17,413 nt of DNA. Origin: UBA922 sp964565405. Its GTDB lineage: Bacteria > Patescibacteriota > Patescibacteriia > Magasanikbacterales > UBA922. A program made the position numbers and the translations under genes. Shown one piece after another: positions 6,042-14,165 of this stretch. Under the pieces are notes generated by a model that saw only the letters and a program-made list of their open reading frames with translations, did no database searches and was not told where the DNA came from. The stretch lies in assembly GCA_964565405.1 (NCBI GenBank), contig CAZMEW010000020.1, forward strand, positions 1 through 17,413, written 5' to 3'. Within the stretch, counting starts at the first letter, position 1, and each line of letters opens with the position of its first letter.

Positions 6042-8714
6042 TTATTGTTGCTTCATAACGATACCGAATATCTTGTCAGTATTCAGTATACCATGACTAG
6101 TAGCCCCATTGAGAGACAGTGATATATCATCCCCTGTTTTCCATACGGGTCTCCACTCGCCTTGATAGATAACGGTATGCGTATATCCGCTCAGTATACC
6201 TGATTGCTTTTGCATAACCATACTGTATTTCGATGTTGGTTTTCCTGCTTTAAGTACGTCAGTTACTTTGCCCCAATATTCTCGAAATATTCCTTGATCT
6301 AGACTATCTCCTGAAGCGTCTGTATATGCCTTAAAAGGTAAACGGTACGTAAAGTACACACTTGTTTTACCTTTCGGATAGGTAACCATCCAGTTTCCGA
6401 ATGCTGTTTTCCCAAATTCATTAGTTACTCTCGTGCCTGAACCTACATGAATCGATATCTCATGCTCGAGATTCGATAGATCGGAATCAACGGTATACCA
6501 TTCTTCTGGAACCCGGAATGATGATTCGTCTGGATATACAAAACCTCCTGCATCAAGTAATTCTGCTCCTTCTGGTACATACACCCGCACATACGTGCTA
6601 TTGAGTTGTCCGGTTAGAGTATTCTCATCGTCTATACCCTCATGTGCACGTGTAATCACTACGGTATCAATAATACTCCCATCCTCTTCAATAATCGCCT
6701 GATGGTCTACAGTCTGTGTAATTTGTGCATCACTTTTTCCACCCCCAATGTTGGCGTTCACAACCATCAGATAATCCTGATCTTTCTCAGTCGGGACGAT
6801 TTCTCCGGTCCAGCCGAATGATGCCGCACGAGTTTCTATTCGATTATCAACAAAATATGCCTGAATCTCACGTTCACTAAGGGCGCTTGATAATTCTGTC
6901 ATAAGCGCAATCAATTGTTCGGGTTTAATATCCTTGATCGTATCTGTAATCTGTTTCAACAATACTGAGAGTACCGCCTTTGGTTTATTCTCGCCATCGT
7001 TATTTTCATATGATTCAATTTCATAACTCAAATCCTTAATCGCAGAGTCACTCGTGAGCATCAAATCATACTCATCATTATGAATCGGACCGATCACTCT
7101 AAGCAACCGTTCAAGAATACTTGCATTGATAGCAATGACCCCGTCGACAGTGGTCCCCCGACTTTTCTGATAAAACCATGCTAATTTTTCGGCCGAACTC
7201 CTAAAATCTGGAAACCAATTAGCGTCCTGAAACTCCCACCGACTATTGATGAGTTGCATAGGAAGTGGAGGCTTCACATACGTCGACAATTGTCCCTGTA
7301 GATCGTAACTTCCACCACCTGGAACATCAATATTCAATATTTTCCCATTCTGCACATCGATCACTCCAAAGCTTCCGATAAATCCTCCGGTTGGTCGAAG
7401 TTCATATTGATTTTGAAATACTACTAAATAGCGCTTGAACCCATCTGCTCCCAACATGAGTTCAAGTCCTGAGATTACATCAGACACATTTCTTACATCG
7501 TTCACGAGCGTATGGAAAAGCCCACGAAATTCCACAAACGATTCTTGATACTCGGCTGGTAACGCGCTAACTTCTACGCTATCGAGACGTTTGAGTGCTT
7601 CATCATACTGTGGAAGCGCTCCTCTAACGTGACTGCGAAATAGTTTGAGTCGCTCGATCATAGAAATCTCCCCACCCTGTACCATTGCTTCATCAATTCC
7701 CTTAATCAAGTAGGCATTCCCTAGCGCCAAATAATGTCCAGCTTCAAGTAGTTCTTGCCTACTTTTGATCTTGGTTCCGACCACGGGCAAGACATCTAGT
7801 ACGTACATGAGTGCCTTGTATTCACGATCCACCAATGAGCGCGCGGTTCCGAATGAATTAAGTGCTTGATTGAGATCGGATTCTGCTTGTGGCAAATTCT
7901 GATTAAAAGCGGCCACCGTAGACGCCTGAAGCGAGAGAAAAGCGTTGGTACTTTCTTCGACAATATGACTCGTATTATTTTCGACACTGCGATAAAATCC
8001 GATTGCAGGAAACGGAAGAGACGCCAACATACCAATAACCACAAATGAAACCGCGAACTTTTTTATTTGAAAATTTTTAATAAATATATTTTTTCTTTCA
8101 ATCATCGCTTGGAGCAAGGTGCGTTTCTCGACAGAGTCCCAAGCGGGATCATGAGTGATGCTATTAGGAAATTCAAAATCTAGGTTACTTTCTTCTTTCT
8201 TCACATCTTGGTCTTTTTTTCTTGGAGTAATCTGTATGTCATAGTCTCTTACCCCTTCGAGACGTGCGATTTCTTTGAGAATATCAATTGAAGGTTTTTT
8301 TAGAATTACCGTGTCGTCTTTACTACTCATGTCATTTTTCGCCTTATTTGCTTCTCTTACCAAAATTGCAAAATCAACGATACGGCGTGCGTTCGCTTTC
8401 TTTTTGTTAGCTTGGTAGGTAGTAAGATTTTTCCATGTCTGTTCAAGCTCTTCATTTTTAAGAGAGACCACATGAGGAGAGACGGGAATACTCTCCGGTG
8501 CCACATTCACACTAATTACCTCAGACCTGTCTCTGTTTGTCCTTTGTTCCCGCACGACTAAATTTTTCTTTTCCGGTATATCTAAAAATTCCGTTTCCTT
8601 GAGACGGTTTATACTATCGCACGTTCGCGCATTATGCCCTAGTTTATTGCAGGAAGCACAGCGGCGTAGTGAAGCGCGTTTTTTATTGTTTGGAGTAGAC
8701 TTTTGGTGCGGCAT
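6042..8714 (-). CDS. DUF4012 membrane protein with N-terminal CCHC zinc knuckle
   Basis: 890 residues. The N-terminus holds a perfect zinc knuckle CX2CX4HX4C (C19, C22, H27, C32; core CNKLGHNARTC) flanked by basic residues, then a long polar cytosolic segment. One transmembrane helix lies at about 217-241, followed by an alpha-helical region (about 250-420). The DUF4012 core follows, with FKRYLVVFQNQYELRPTGGFIG (426-447) and ANWFPDFRSSAEKLAWFY...VDGVIAIN (498-530). The remainder is beta-rich and extracytoplasmic. DUF4012 proteins are typical of Patescibacteria and some Gram-positives, and are often near glycan genes; their activity is not established. This is the first gene of a three-gene unit with an extended -10 promoter close upstream. 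The start at 8714 is supported by that promoter and by the basic N-terminus. The zinc knuckle is unusual for a bacterial membrane protein. Confidence 0.88.
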   Translation of the reverse strand: MPHQKSTPNNKKRASLRRCASCNKLGHNARTCDSINRLKETEFLDIPEKKNLVVREQRTNRDRSEVISVNVAPESIPVSPHVVSLKNEELEQTWKNLTTYQANKKKANARRIVDFAILVREANKAKNDMSSKDDTVILKKPSIDILKEIARLEGVRDYDIQITPRKKDQDVKKEESNLDFEFPNSITHDPAWDSVEKRTLLQAMIERKNIFIKNFQIKKFAVSFVVIGMLASLPFPAIGFYRSVENNTSHIVEESTNAFLSLQASTVAAFNQNLPQAESDLNQALNSFGTARSLVDREYKALMYVLDVLPVVGTKIKSRQELLEAGHYLALGNAYLIKGIDEAMVQGGEISMIERLKLFRSHVRGALPQYDEALKRLDSVEVSALPAEYQESFVEFRGLFHTLVNDVRNVSDVISGLELMLGADGFKRYLVVFQNQYELRPTGGFIGSFGVIDVQNGKILNIDVPGGGSYDLQGQLSTYVKPPLPMQLINSRWEFQDANWFPDFRSSAEKLAWFYQKSRGTTVDGVIAINASILERLLRVIGPIHNDEYDLMLTSDSAIKDLSYEIESYENNDGENKPKAVLSVLLKQITDTIKDIKPEQLIALMTELSSALSEREIQAYFVDNRIETRAASFGWTGEIVPTEKDQDYLMVVNANIGGGKSDAQITQTVDHQAIIEEDGSIIDTVVITRAHEGIDDENTLTGQLNSTYVRVYVPEGAELLDAGGFVYPDESSFRVPEEWYTVDSDLSNLEHEISIHVGSGTRVTNEFGKTAFGNWMVTYPKGKTSVYFTYRLPFKAYTDASGDSLDQGIFREYWGKVTDVLKAGKPTSKYSMVMQKQSGILSGYTHTVIYQGEWRPVWKTGDDISLSLNGATSHGILNTDKIFGIVMKQQ

Positions 8715-8952
8715 GGGTACACATCAAGCATGTGCTTAGTATACCATATTTTTCCCTTTATTATCCATGCATATTAGGCTATTTTGAGTACGTGTTGTGT
8801 ACAAGTATTTGGTTATCGGGGTATTGTAGATGAACGCAGGTCTCGATGTGGAAAGAATTCATCCTATCCTCTCCATATTTTTTCCACACCCACTCTTTCT
8901 CCTTATTATTGAGATAATATTTTTTCTATAGGAGAACCGAGTCTCCGCCCAC
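8715..8952. other. Intergenic region between the glycan operon and the DUF4012 operon
   Basis: No open reading frame of interest is present. It contains the DUF4012 promoter near 8738-8746. A hairpin at 8931-8946 (GGAGA/TCTCC) lies just after the last glycosyltransferase but, on the transcribed strand, is followed by TATAGAAAAAA rather than a T-run, so it is not a convincing terminator. An inverted pair TGTGGAAA (8847-8854) and TTTCCACA (8881-8888) resembles two DnaA-box-like sites facing each other. Confidence 0.5.
8738..8746 (-). promoter_or_regulatory. Extended -10 promoter (TGGTATACT) for the DUF4012 operon
   Basis: On the minus strand TGG-TATACT fits an extended -10 element (TGn plus a 5/6 match to TATAAT). 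The predicted start would leave a leader of about 17 nt before the ATG at 8714. No convincing -35 is visible, which is common for extended -10 promoters. Confidence 0.5.
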
Positions 8953-10068
8953 CTACACTATTTTTTTGTAGACTGCAATTGTATTTTGAATAAACAATTC
9001 AGACGAAAAAAGCTGTGATTGTACTCTCCCTGCACGTTTTAATTCTGACCTAATCTCATCGTTTGCGAGTACATCAATGATTCCTTGCGCCATATGCTCA
9101 GGATGGGTGGGGTCAACATAATAGGCAGCCTCACCCAGTATTTCTGGTAAACAACTTGCGTTTGATGCGATAACAGGAGTGTTATGTGATATTGCTTCAA
9201 GAGGTGGTAATCCGAAACCTTCATACAAACTGGGGAATACCACAGCCGCGGCATGTCCGTACCATAACCCCAAATTTTCATCTTCAACAAAACCTACGTA
9301 CCGTACTTGTGGGATATTCATTTGCTGAATATACACTTCAAGGTCGGTATAACATACGCTTTGATTTCCGACTAGCACCAACTCATGATCCGGAAAGCGC
9401 TCTAAGACTATTTTCCACGCTTCGAGTAAACGCTTAAGATTTTTATGTGGATAGGCCGCTCCTACATAGAGTACATAAGGATTGATCAATGAAAAGCGTT
9501 TTTGCACCTCTTCCCACTGAGCACTTTCTGTATTCGATACAGATGGAGCTTGGTACACTACTGAAATCTTTTTTGTGTCAGCATGCAATGAAGAAATAAT
9601 ATCTGAAGCAGTAAATTGACTTGTTGCAATAATTTGTTTCGCGTGGTGCACCGCATGCTTCACTACATAGCGATGTACCTTATCTTTTAACCAAAAAATC
9701 GGATAGCTCCGAGTGGTTGCTTCATACCGTGGGAAATGAAACATGGTTAGATCATGAATGGTTACTACAAACGGACGATGATACAGAATTGGAATATTCC
9801 AGTGTGGGAAATGCATGAGATCGTGATTCCCTTTTTTAATGATAGATAAAAATTTTGTCTGCTCTTCTATGCCATACCAATGAAATGGCGCTTCAATTAC
9901 CTCAAGTGTGCCTCCCGCACTCCGATACGCTTCGATTGACTCAGGTTTTAGGTATAGCGTATAGGAAAAATCGGATGGATATTTTTCCAATCCATGAACC
10001 AATGATTCAACATATCGTGCGAGGCCAAATCCTTTGCCGTACATTCGAGCATCAAGCGCAATTTTCAT
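8953..10068 (-). CDS. GT4 family glycosyltransferase (third of three)
   Basis: 371 residues, the normal length for a GT-B fold GT4 enzyme. The N-terminal Rossmann half begins MKIALDARMYGKGFGLARYV with the Gly-rich donor/acceptor loop and contains VTIHDLTMFHFP (102-113). The C-terminal donor half has YVGAAYPHKNLKRLLEAW (201-218), VLVGN (231-235) and the family signature E-x7-E in EGFGLPPLE (E283, E291). It is expected to transfer a nucleotide-activated sugar with retention of configuration to a growing lipid-linked glycan at the cytosolic face. The sugar cannot be told from sequence. It starts 5 nt after the preceding glycosyltransferase and is the last gene of the unit. Confidence 0.93.
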   Translation of the reverse strand: MKIALDARMYGKGFGLARYVESLVHGLEKYPSDFSYTLYLKPESIEAYRSAGGTLEVIEAPFHWYGIEEQTKFLSIIKKGNHDLMHFPHWNIPILYHRPFVVTIHDLTMFHFPRYEATTRSYPIFWLKDKVHRYVVKHAVHHAKQIIATSQFTASDIISSLHADTKKISVVYQAPSVSNTESAQWEEVQKRFSLINPYVLYVGAAYPHKNLKRLLEAWKIVLERFPDHELVLVGNQSVCYTDLEVYIQQMNIPQVRYVGFVEDENLGLWYGHAAAVVFPSLYEGFGLPPLEAISHNTPVIASNASCLPEILGEAAYYVDPTHPEHMAQGIIDVLANDEIRSELKRAGRVQSQLFSSELFIQNTIAVYKKIV

Positions 10069-10073
10069 ACTAA

Positions 10074-11189
10074 TTACTTTTCTTTAAGGATACTGAGTAT
10101 CTCTTCACCTACTTTTGTCCATGAAAAATCTGCCGCTCGCTCATAACCTTTCTTAGCATACCATTCTCGAAGACTTGGATTCTCTGCCAGATCTCTCAAT
10201 GCGTGTGCAATATCACTCACCATATGCGGACGGACTAGATACGCAGCTCCCGCACATAATTCTGGGAGCGAGGATCGATCTGAAGTAATTACCGGGACGC
10301 CACAACTAAAGGCCTCAAGTACTGGCAAACCAAAACCTTCATAAAAACTCGGATATACCAATGCAAGCGCCCCTGAGAGTAACTTCTTTTTTTCTTCATG
10401 TGGAATGTACCCATGATATGTTATTCCTGGAGTCGATTTGAAACTCTTGAGTATATTCCTATACCCCCAACCCTTGCCCCCTACAATAACCAAGTCAATT
10501 CCTTTGGTATACGCGCGACTATCTTTGTACGCTTGTACGATTCCTTCAAAATTCTTTCTCGGTTCTATGGTCGCAAGTGCAAGAAAATATGGTTTCCCTT
10601 CTTTTTTTTCAAGACTACTTGTAGTATTTTCCTCAAGACGTCCGTGAGGGATGGTTACTATTTTTGGATAACTCCTGCACAAAGCTTTGATACTTCGCCC
10701 CGTACTTTCTGAAGGCACTACCACTGTATGTGCCTGTCGTATCAATTTGTGCGGTCGAGTAATAACATGCCACACCCTTCGTTTGAAGGTATAGTAATGC
10801 GGAAATTGAGCAAAGGTAACATCATGAATCGCTAAGAGTGTTTTGGTTTTTCTTGAGGTAGAAATAAACCCTACGTTAGGAAAGAAAAACCAATCAAGAG
10901 TTGATATACCGGCATGGTTACATACTACACGGTCAAGCTGTATCAATCCACTGGCTACCAATAGATTAAACATTTTGTTCGGGTAGCGAGTTATTATGAT
11001 ATGAACATGCGGAAGCGTTCTCAGTCTACGAACAACCGCAGGCTCGGTAATAGATTTACTCTGATTATAATAGAGATACCAGTCAACTGAAGTATTACGA
11101 GTGAGCTCCGCTACTAATGATTGCGTGTAGTATCCGATTCCGGTTAGGTTCTCCTCAACAAGACTCCGTATATCGATTGCAACCTGCAT
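10074..11189 (-). CDS. GT4 family glycosyltransferase (second of three)
   Basis: 371 residues with the GT-B layout. The N-terminal half has MQVAIDIRSLVEENLTGIGYYT (a mannosyltransferase-like opening), LAIHDVTFAQFP (119-130) and VVPSESTGRSI (157-167). The C-terminal half has LALATIEPRKNFEGIVQAY (203-221), VIVGGKGWGY (234-243) and EGFGLPVLE (284-292), giving the E-x7-E motif. It resembles GT4 enzymes that build O-antigen-like or exopolysaccharide chains; donor and linkage are unknown. Only one base separates its ATG from the TAA of the preceding gene (TAATATG), so translation is probably coupled. No Shine-Dalgarno is seen. Confidence 0.93.
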   Translation of the reverse strand: MQVAIDIRSLVEENLTGIGYYTQSLVAELTRNTSVDWYLYYNQSKSITEPAVVRRLRTLPHVHIIITRYPNKMFNLLVASGLIQLDRVVCNHAGISTLDWFFFPNVGFISTSRKTKTLLAIHDVTFAQFPHYYTFKRRVWHVITRPHKLIRQAHTVVVPSESTGRSIKALCRSYPKIVTIPHGRLEENTTSSLEKKEGKPYFLALATIEPRKNFEGIVQAYKDSRAYTKGIDLVIVGGKGWGYRNILKSFKSTPGITYHGYIPHEEKKKLLSGALALVYPSFYEGFGLPVLEAFSCGVPVITSDRSSLPELCAGAAYLVRPHMVSDIAHALRDLAENPSLREWYAKKGYERAADFSWTKVGEEILSILKEK

Positions 11190-11190
11190 A

Positions 11191-12300
11191 TTATGTTTTA
11201 TGTACTGTTTCTTTTAGATGTTGATATTCACGGGAGATGAGTTCTTGTATCTTTCTCTCAAATACAGCCTCAGAAAAATTGAGCGCATGTGCCCGAATTT
11301 CGTTTGGATTCCAGGATTCAGGCTTGAAAGCATAGAGCGCCTCGATCAGACTATACCATGATTGCTCACTAAACAGTACTCCAGTTTTTCCTGGTATTAC
11401 CGTTTCGAGTGCACCCCCTGCGGCATAGGCAATGACTGGTCTTCCAGCCGCCATCGATTCGATAGCCGTAATACCAAGATCCTCAAGCTGCGGATGAATA
11501 AAAGCCTGTGCCCGAGCAAGCAACTTCATTTTTTCTTCTTCAGAAATTCTTCCGGTAAAGGTAATATTTGATTTTGCGCGTTTTCTTAATTCACGTTCTT
11601 GGGGTCCATCTCCAAAAATAATTAACTTCCGCTTGGCCCGATTAAAGACTTCAATAATCAGATCAAAACGCTTGTATGGGACCAGCCTCCCACCCGAAAC
11701 AAAATAGTCTTCAACCGAAGTTGCGATCGCTGCTAGATCCACATTAACCGGAGGGAATATTACCTCACTTTTTCTTCGATAATATTTCTCAATTCTCTGT
11801 TGCACTGTTTTTGAATTTGCAACAAACACATCGACCCGATTTGCGGCAAGTTTATCAACCATTCGAAGACGATGCATTAATCGTGGTAATGCTAATTTTA
11901 CTATTTTGGGATATTTGAGATCAGCGATATAACTTTTGGTATCGGTCCAGAGATAGCGCGTTGGTGTATGACAGTAACACACATGTAAGGTCTCTGGTTT
12001 CGTAATAATACCCTTGGCAAACGCACTCGTCGAAGAGATGACGACATCGAATTCACTCAAATCAAACAACTCGAACGCTTGTGGCATGAGTGGTAGATAC
12101 CATTGATATCTTGTCCTCCCGAATGGAAGGTGGGCAATATAGGATTCGCGGATATCAGCGCCTTCAAACCCGCTTACTGAACCTTTTTTATGAAATAGGG
12201 TAAAAATAGGGGCCTCTGGCCACATCCGATGTAGCGTACGAAGTACACGCTCTGCCCCGCCATCCTGAGAGAGGTAATCATGCACGAGGGCAATTTTCAT
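11191..12300 (-). CDS. GT4 family glycosyltransferase, WbaZ-like (first of three)
   Basis: 369 residues. It opens with MKIALVHDYLSQDGGAERVL, the GGAER motif of a subgroup that includes WbaZ-type mannosyltransferases, followed by FDVVISSTSAFAKGI (84-98) and CYCHTPTRYLW (108-118), all characteristic of that subgroup. The donor-binding half has VSGGRLVPYKRFDLIIEVF (201-219), IIFGDGP (227-233) and EDLGITAIE (273-281) as the E-x7-E motif. Subgroup members act early after the initiating sugar-phosphate transferase, which matches its position right behind that gene (12-nt gap). The specific sugar is not predictable here. Confidence 0.93.
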   Translation of the reverse strand: MKIALVHDYLSQDGGAERVLRTLHRMWPEAPIFTLFHKKGSVSGFEGADIRESYIAHLPFGRTRYQWYLPLMPQAFELFDLSEFDVVISSTSAFAKGIITKPETLHVCYCHTPTRYLWTDTKSYIADLKYPKIVKLALPRLMHRLRMVDKLAANRVDVFVANSKTVQQRIEKYYRRKSEVIFPPVNVDLAAIATSVEDYFVSGGRLVPYKRFDLIIEVFNRAKRKLIIFGDGPQERELRKRAKSNITFTGRISEEEKMKLLARAQAFIHPQLEDLGITAIESMAAGRPVIAYAAGGALETVIPGKTGVLFSEQSWYSLIEALYAFKPESWNPNEIRAHALNFSEAVFERKIQELISREYQHLKETVHKT

Positions 12301-12312
12301 ACCATAGATAGT

Positions 12313-13734
12313 TTATTCGGCTTTTCGTTTCTTGAATAGAACAAAGGGTGTCTTCAGCATAATAATCAAATCGAGAAACAATGTCCAGCGCTCGATATAG
12401 AGCACATCGAGCCGCATCTCTTCCTCAAAATCTAGGTCACTTCTCCCCGAAATTTGGGACAGACCCGTAATCCCTGGCTTTACCGCAAAAACTGTTGGAT
12501 AAGAATCTTTGTATACGTCGACTTCACGTGGTTGATGTGGGCGTGGACCCACCATACTCATGGTACCCATCAATACATTAAAGAATTGGGGTAATTCATC
12601 GAGACTCCATTTTCTTAAAAATTTTCCAAATGGGGTAACACGTGGATCATTTCCAATTTTGTAGATGGGCCCTGACCGAGTGTTGTAATTTTCTATCAAT
12701 TCTTTTTCTTTTGTGAGCGCACGCTTCCCCGCTCTTCCAAATTGTGGACCCGTACTATCTTTCTGATACATGGATCTGAATTTGTACGTAAAAAACGTAT
12801 TTCCCCGATACCCCACTCGTTCATTCTTGTAGATAATTGGTCGACCGGTTTCAATAAAAACCAGGAGCGCTGATACTATAATGCAGGGTGAAAGCAGGAT
12901 AATAAAACAGAGACTTAGTACTATGTCTGAAATACGTTTTATAACTTTCCCCCATCCTTCGAGTGGGGTGCGCTTCAATTCTACGATAGGCATACCTGCA
13001 AGCGCGGTAATCGTTGCGTTTGCTGCATACGCAGCAAACATATCTGCTGAATATTTGAATACAATATGATGTCTCGTACAAAATTCAATGATTTTCAATG
13101 CTTCTGTTTCTCTGCCGCGAGGATGTGCAAAAATAATCTCGTCGATTGAGCGCTTGCCAAGCGTATACAAATCCTTTGATGTCATGCCGGTTACTACTCT
13201 CACCACTCGATACCCCAATTCTTTTCGTCTGGTGAGCTCATCCCCAATTCTTTCCCCAATTTTCTCATCCCCGACAATCAAAACTCTTCGCAACCCGATA
13301 CCCAAACGATACATGACCGCCTTTAGCGCCCGCATCAGAAGGCGTCCAATAGAGACATACACGATAATCAGTATCCAACTTGCCAAAAGAATAAATCGTG
13401 ATTCAAATAATTGAGTTCCAAAAAAAATAATGTATATCGCCACGAGCCCGAGCGCGACAGTACTCATGGCCACAATTCGCTTGAGTATTTCTGCAAGTTT
13501 TTTATTGGGATCAGGAGTGTAGAGTCCATCAAATGCGAAGAGTATAATAATTCCCAAAGCTACAAGGAGCGCCCGGAAAAATAACTCACCCAAAGTCAGG
13601 TCAAAGCGGATGGTCCGGAGTTCAACAAAAAAAGGCAAAAAACGCAGTGAGTATGCTGATATTGCCGCGAGTAATATGAGAATATAGTCGAGTGGTACCT
13701 GAAGTACCATGAGCATCGCTTCGGAGCGTTTCAT
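12313..13734 (-). CDS. Polyprenyl glycosylphosphotransferase (sugar transferase initiating glycan synthesis)
   Basis: 473 residues with the full architecture of large polyprenyl-phosphate hexose-1-phosphate transferases. It has about four N-terminal membrane helices (within 12-130), a Rossmann-like central domain (VLIVGDEKIGERIG, 151-164), a fifth hydrophobic segment (about 270-293) and the C-terminal bacterial sugar transferase domain. Catalytic landmarks are present: FFTYKFRSM (314-322), RKWSLDELPQFFNVL with the Asp-Glu pair D379-E380, SMVGPRP (393-399) and KPGITGLSQISGRSD (419-433). It should transfer a sugar-1-phosphate from a UDP-sugar to undecaprenyl phosphate at the inner leaflet, starting the glycan that the three following GT4 enzymes extend. 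It is the first gene of the unit and has its own promoter and a very short leader. Confidence 0.95.
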   Translation of the reverse strand: MKRSEAMLMVLQVPLDYILILLAAISAYSLRFLPFFVELRTIRFDLTLGELFFRALLVALGIIILFAFDGLYTPDPNKKLAEILKRIVAMSTVALGLVAIYIIFFGTQLFESRFILLASWILIIVYVSIGRLLMRALKAVMYRLGIGLRRVLIVGDEKIGERIGDELTRRKELGYRVVRVVTGMTSKDLYTLGKRSIDEIIFAHPRGRETEALKIIEFCTRHHIVFKYSADMFAAYAANATITALAGMPIVELKRTPLEGWGKVIKRISDIVLSLCFIILLSPCIIVSALLVFIETGRPIIYKNERVGYRGNTFFTYKFRSMYQKDSTGPQFGRAGKRALTKEKELIENYNTRSGPIYKIGNDPRVTPFGKFLRKWSLDELPQFFNVLMGTMSMVGPRPHQPREVDVYKDSYPTVFAVKPGITGLSQISGRSDLDFEEEMRLDVLYIERWTLFLDLIIMLKTPFVLFKKRKAE

Positions 13735-13751
13735 AAAGTAATATTGGCTGT

Positions 13752-13780
13752 ATCATAACAAAAATAGTATCACCAGGCAA
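13752..13780 (-). promoter_or_regulatory. Promoter for the glycan operon (TTGCCT / 17 bp / TATGAT)
   Basis: On the minus strand a -35 TTGCCT (13780-13775) is separated by 17 nt from a -10 TATGAT (13757-13752). Spacing is ideal and the -10 matches 5 of 6. The expected start leaves a leader of only about 10 nt before the ATG at 13734. Confidence 0.6.
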
Positions 13781-13799
13781 CTTTATTTTTGTATTTTCT

Positions 13800-13920
13800 T
13801 AACTCAAAACGTAAAACTCAAAGCTCAAAACTATAACTAAAAGGTAAAAACTTTAGAAAATGAATTTAGTTTTAAACTTTGAGTTTCAATTTTAAGTTTT
13901 GCCATTTGAGTTTTGAGTTA
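13800..13920. repeat. Long imperfect inverted repeat built of degenerate ACTCAAAA units
   Basis: TAACTCAAAAC (13800-13810) is perfectly complementary to GTTTTGAGTTA (13910-13920). Inside it, 13814-13833 pairs with 13867-13886 at 18 of 20 positions. The left arm is a row of near-repeats of AAAACTCAAA and the right arm repeats the complement. The two paired blocks are separated by 3 nt on the left and 23 nt on the right, with a 33-nt loop. The structure lies between the divergent unit B promoter and tRNA-Leu and encodes no protein. Confidence 0.85.
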
Positions 13921-13936
13921 GTACTATTTTTAACCC

Positions 13937-13965
13937 TTGACTAAGGATAAACTTTATGGCATTCT
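13937..13965 (+). promoter_or_regulatory. Possible tRNA-Leu promoter
   Basis: A strong -35 TTGACT (13937-13942) lies 38 nt before the tRNA. At 17-nt spacing the -10 is only CATTCT (3 of 6), so the match is one-sided. Position is right for a start a few bases before the tRNA 5' end. Confidence 0.35.
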
Positions 13966-13980
13966 ATGTAAGCAATTTGA

Positions 13981-14065
13981 GCTCAGGTGGCGAAATTGGT
14001 AGACGCACTACCTTGAGGTGGTAGCGCCGAAAGGCATGGAGGTTCGAGTCCTCTCCTGAGCACCA
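13981..14065 (+). tRNA. tRNA-Leu(GAG)
   Basis: Class II tRNA. Acceptor GCTCAGG (13981-13987) pairs with CCTGAGC (14055-14061), the anticodon stem CTACC/GGTAG holds loop TTGAGGT with anticodon GAG (14015-14017), the long variable arm has a GCC-GAAA-GGC stem, and the T arm is GGAGG-TTCGAGT-CCTCT. Discriminator A14062 is followed by encoded CCA. It reads CUC/CUU codons. Confidence 0.96.
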
Positions 14066-14082
14066 AAATAGACATGCCTGCT

Positions 14083-14116
14083 GGGTGTCCGAGAGGGATA
14101 ACCCAAATGGACGCCT
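14083..14116 (+). ncRNA. Structured tRNA trailer, possible small RNA
   Basis: Between tRNA-Leu and its terminator, GGTGTCC (14084-14090) pairs with GGACGCC (14109-14115) with one G-T pair. They enclose an internal loop and a second small stem GGG-ATAA-CCC (14095-14104). The stretch would be transcribed as the tRNA 3' trailer. No known RNA family is recognised. Confidence 0.3.
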
Positions 14117-14145
14117 TAAAAACACCCTATATAGGGTGTTTTTAA
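14116..14145. terminator. Bidirectional terminator, perfect 30-nt palindrome
   Basis: TTAAAAACACCCTAT (14116-14130) is followed directly by its exact reverse complement (14131-14145), giving ACACCC/GGGTGT cores flanked by A-run and T-run on each strand. It ends tRNA-Leu on the plus strand and unit A on the minus strand, 20 nt after the stop of the small membrane protein. Confidence 0.88.
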
Positions 14146-14165
14146 AATGATTAAATAGAGTATTT

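Noticed and set aside
8847..8888. Inverted pair of DnaA-box-like sequences (TGTGGAAA / TTTTCCACA) as a replication origin
   Set aside because: Only two sites, one imperfect, with no dnaA, dnaN or AT-rich unwinding region nearby. Probably chance.
8931..8946. GGAGA/TCTCC hairpin as terminator of the glycan operon
   Set aside because: The transcribed strand has A-rich rather than T-rich sequence after the stem, so it does not meet the intrinsic terminator pattern, although its position is right.
13800..13920. The ACTCAAAA repeat region as a CRISPR array or insertion sequence
   Set aside because: Units are short, degenerate and without unique spacers, and there is no transposase frame or target duplication.
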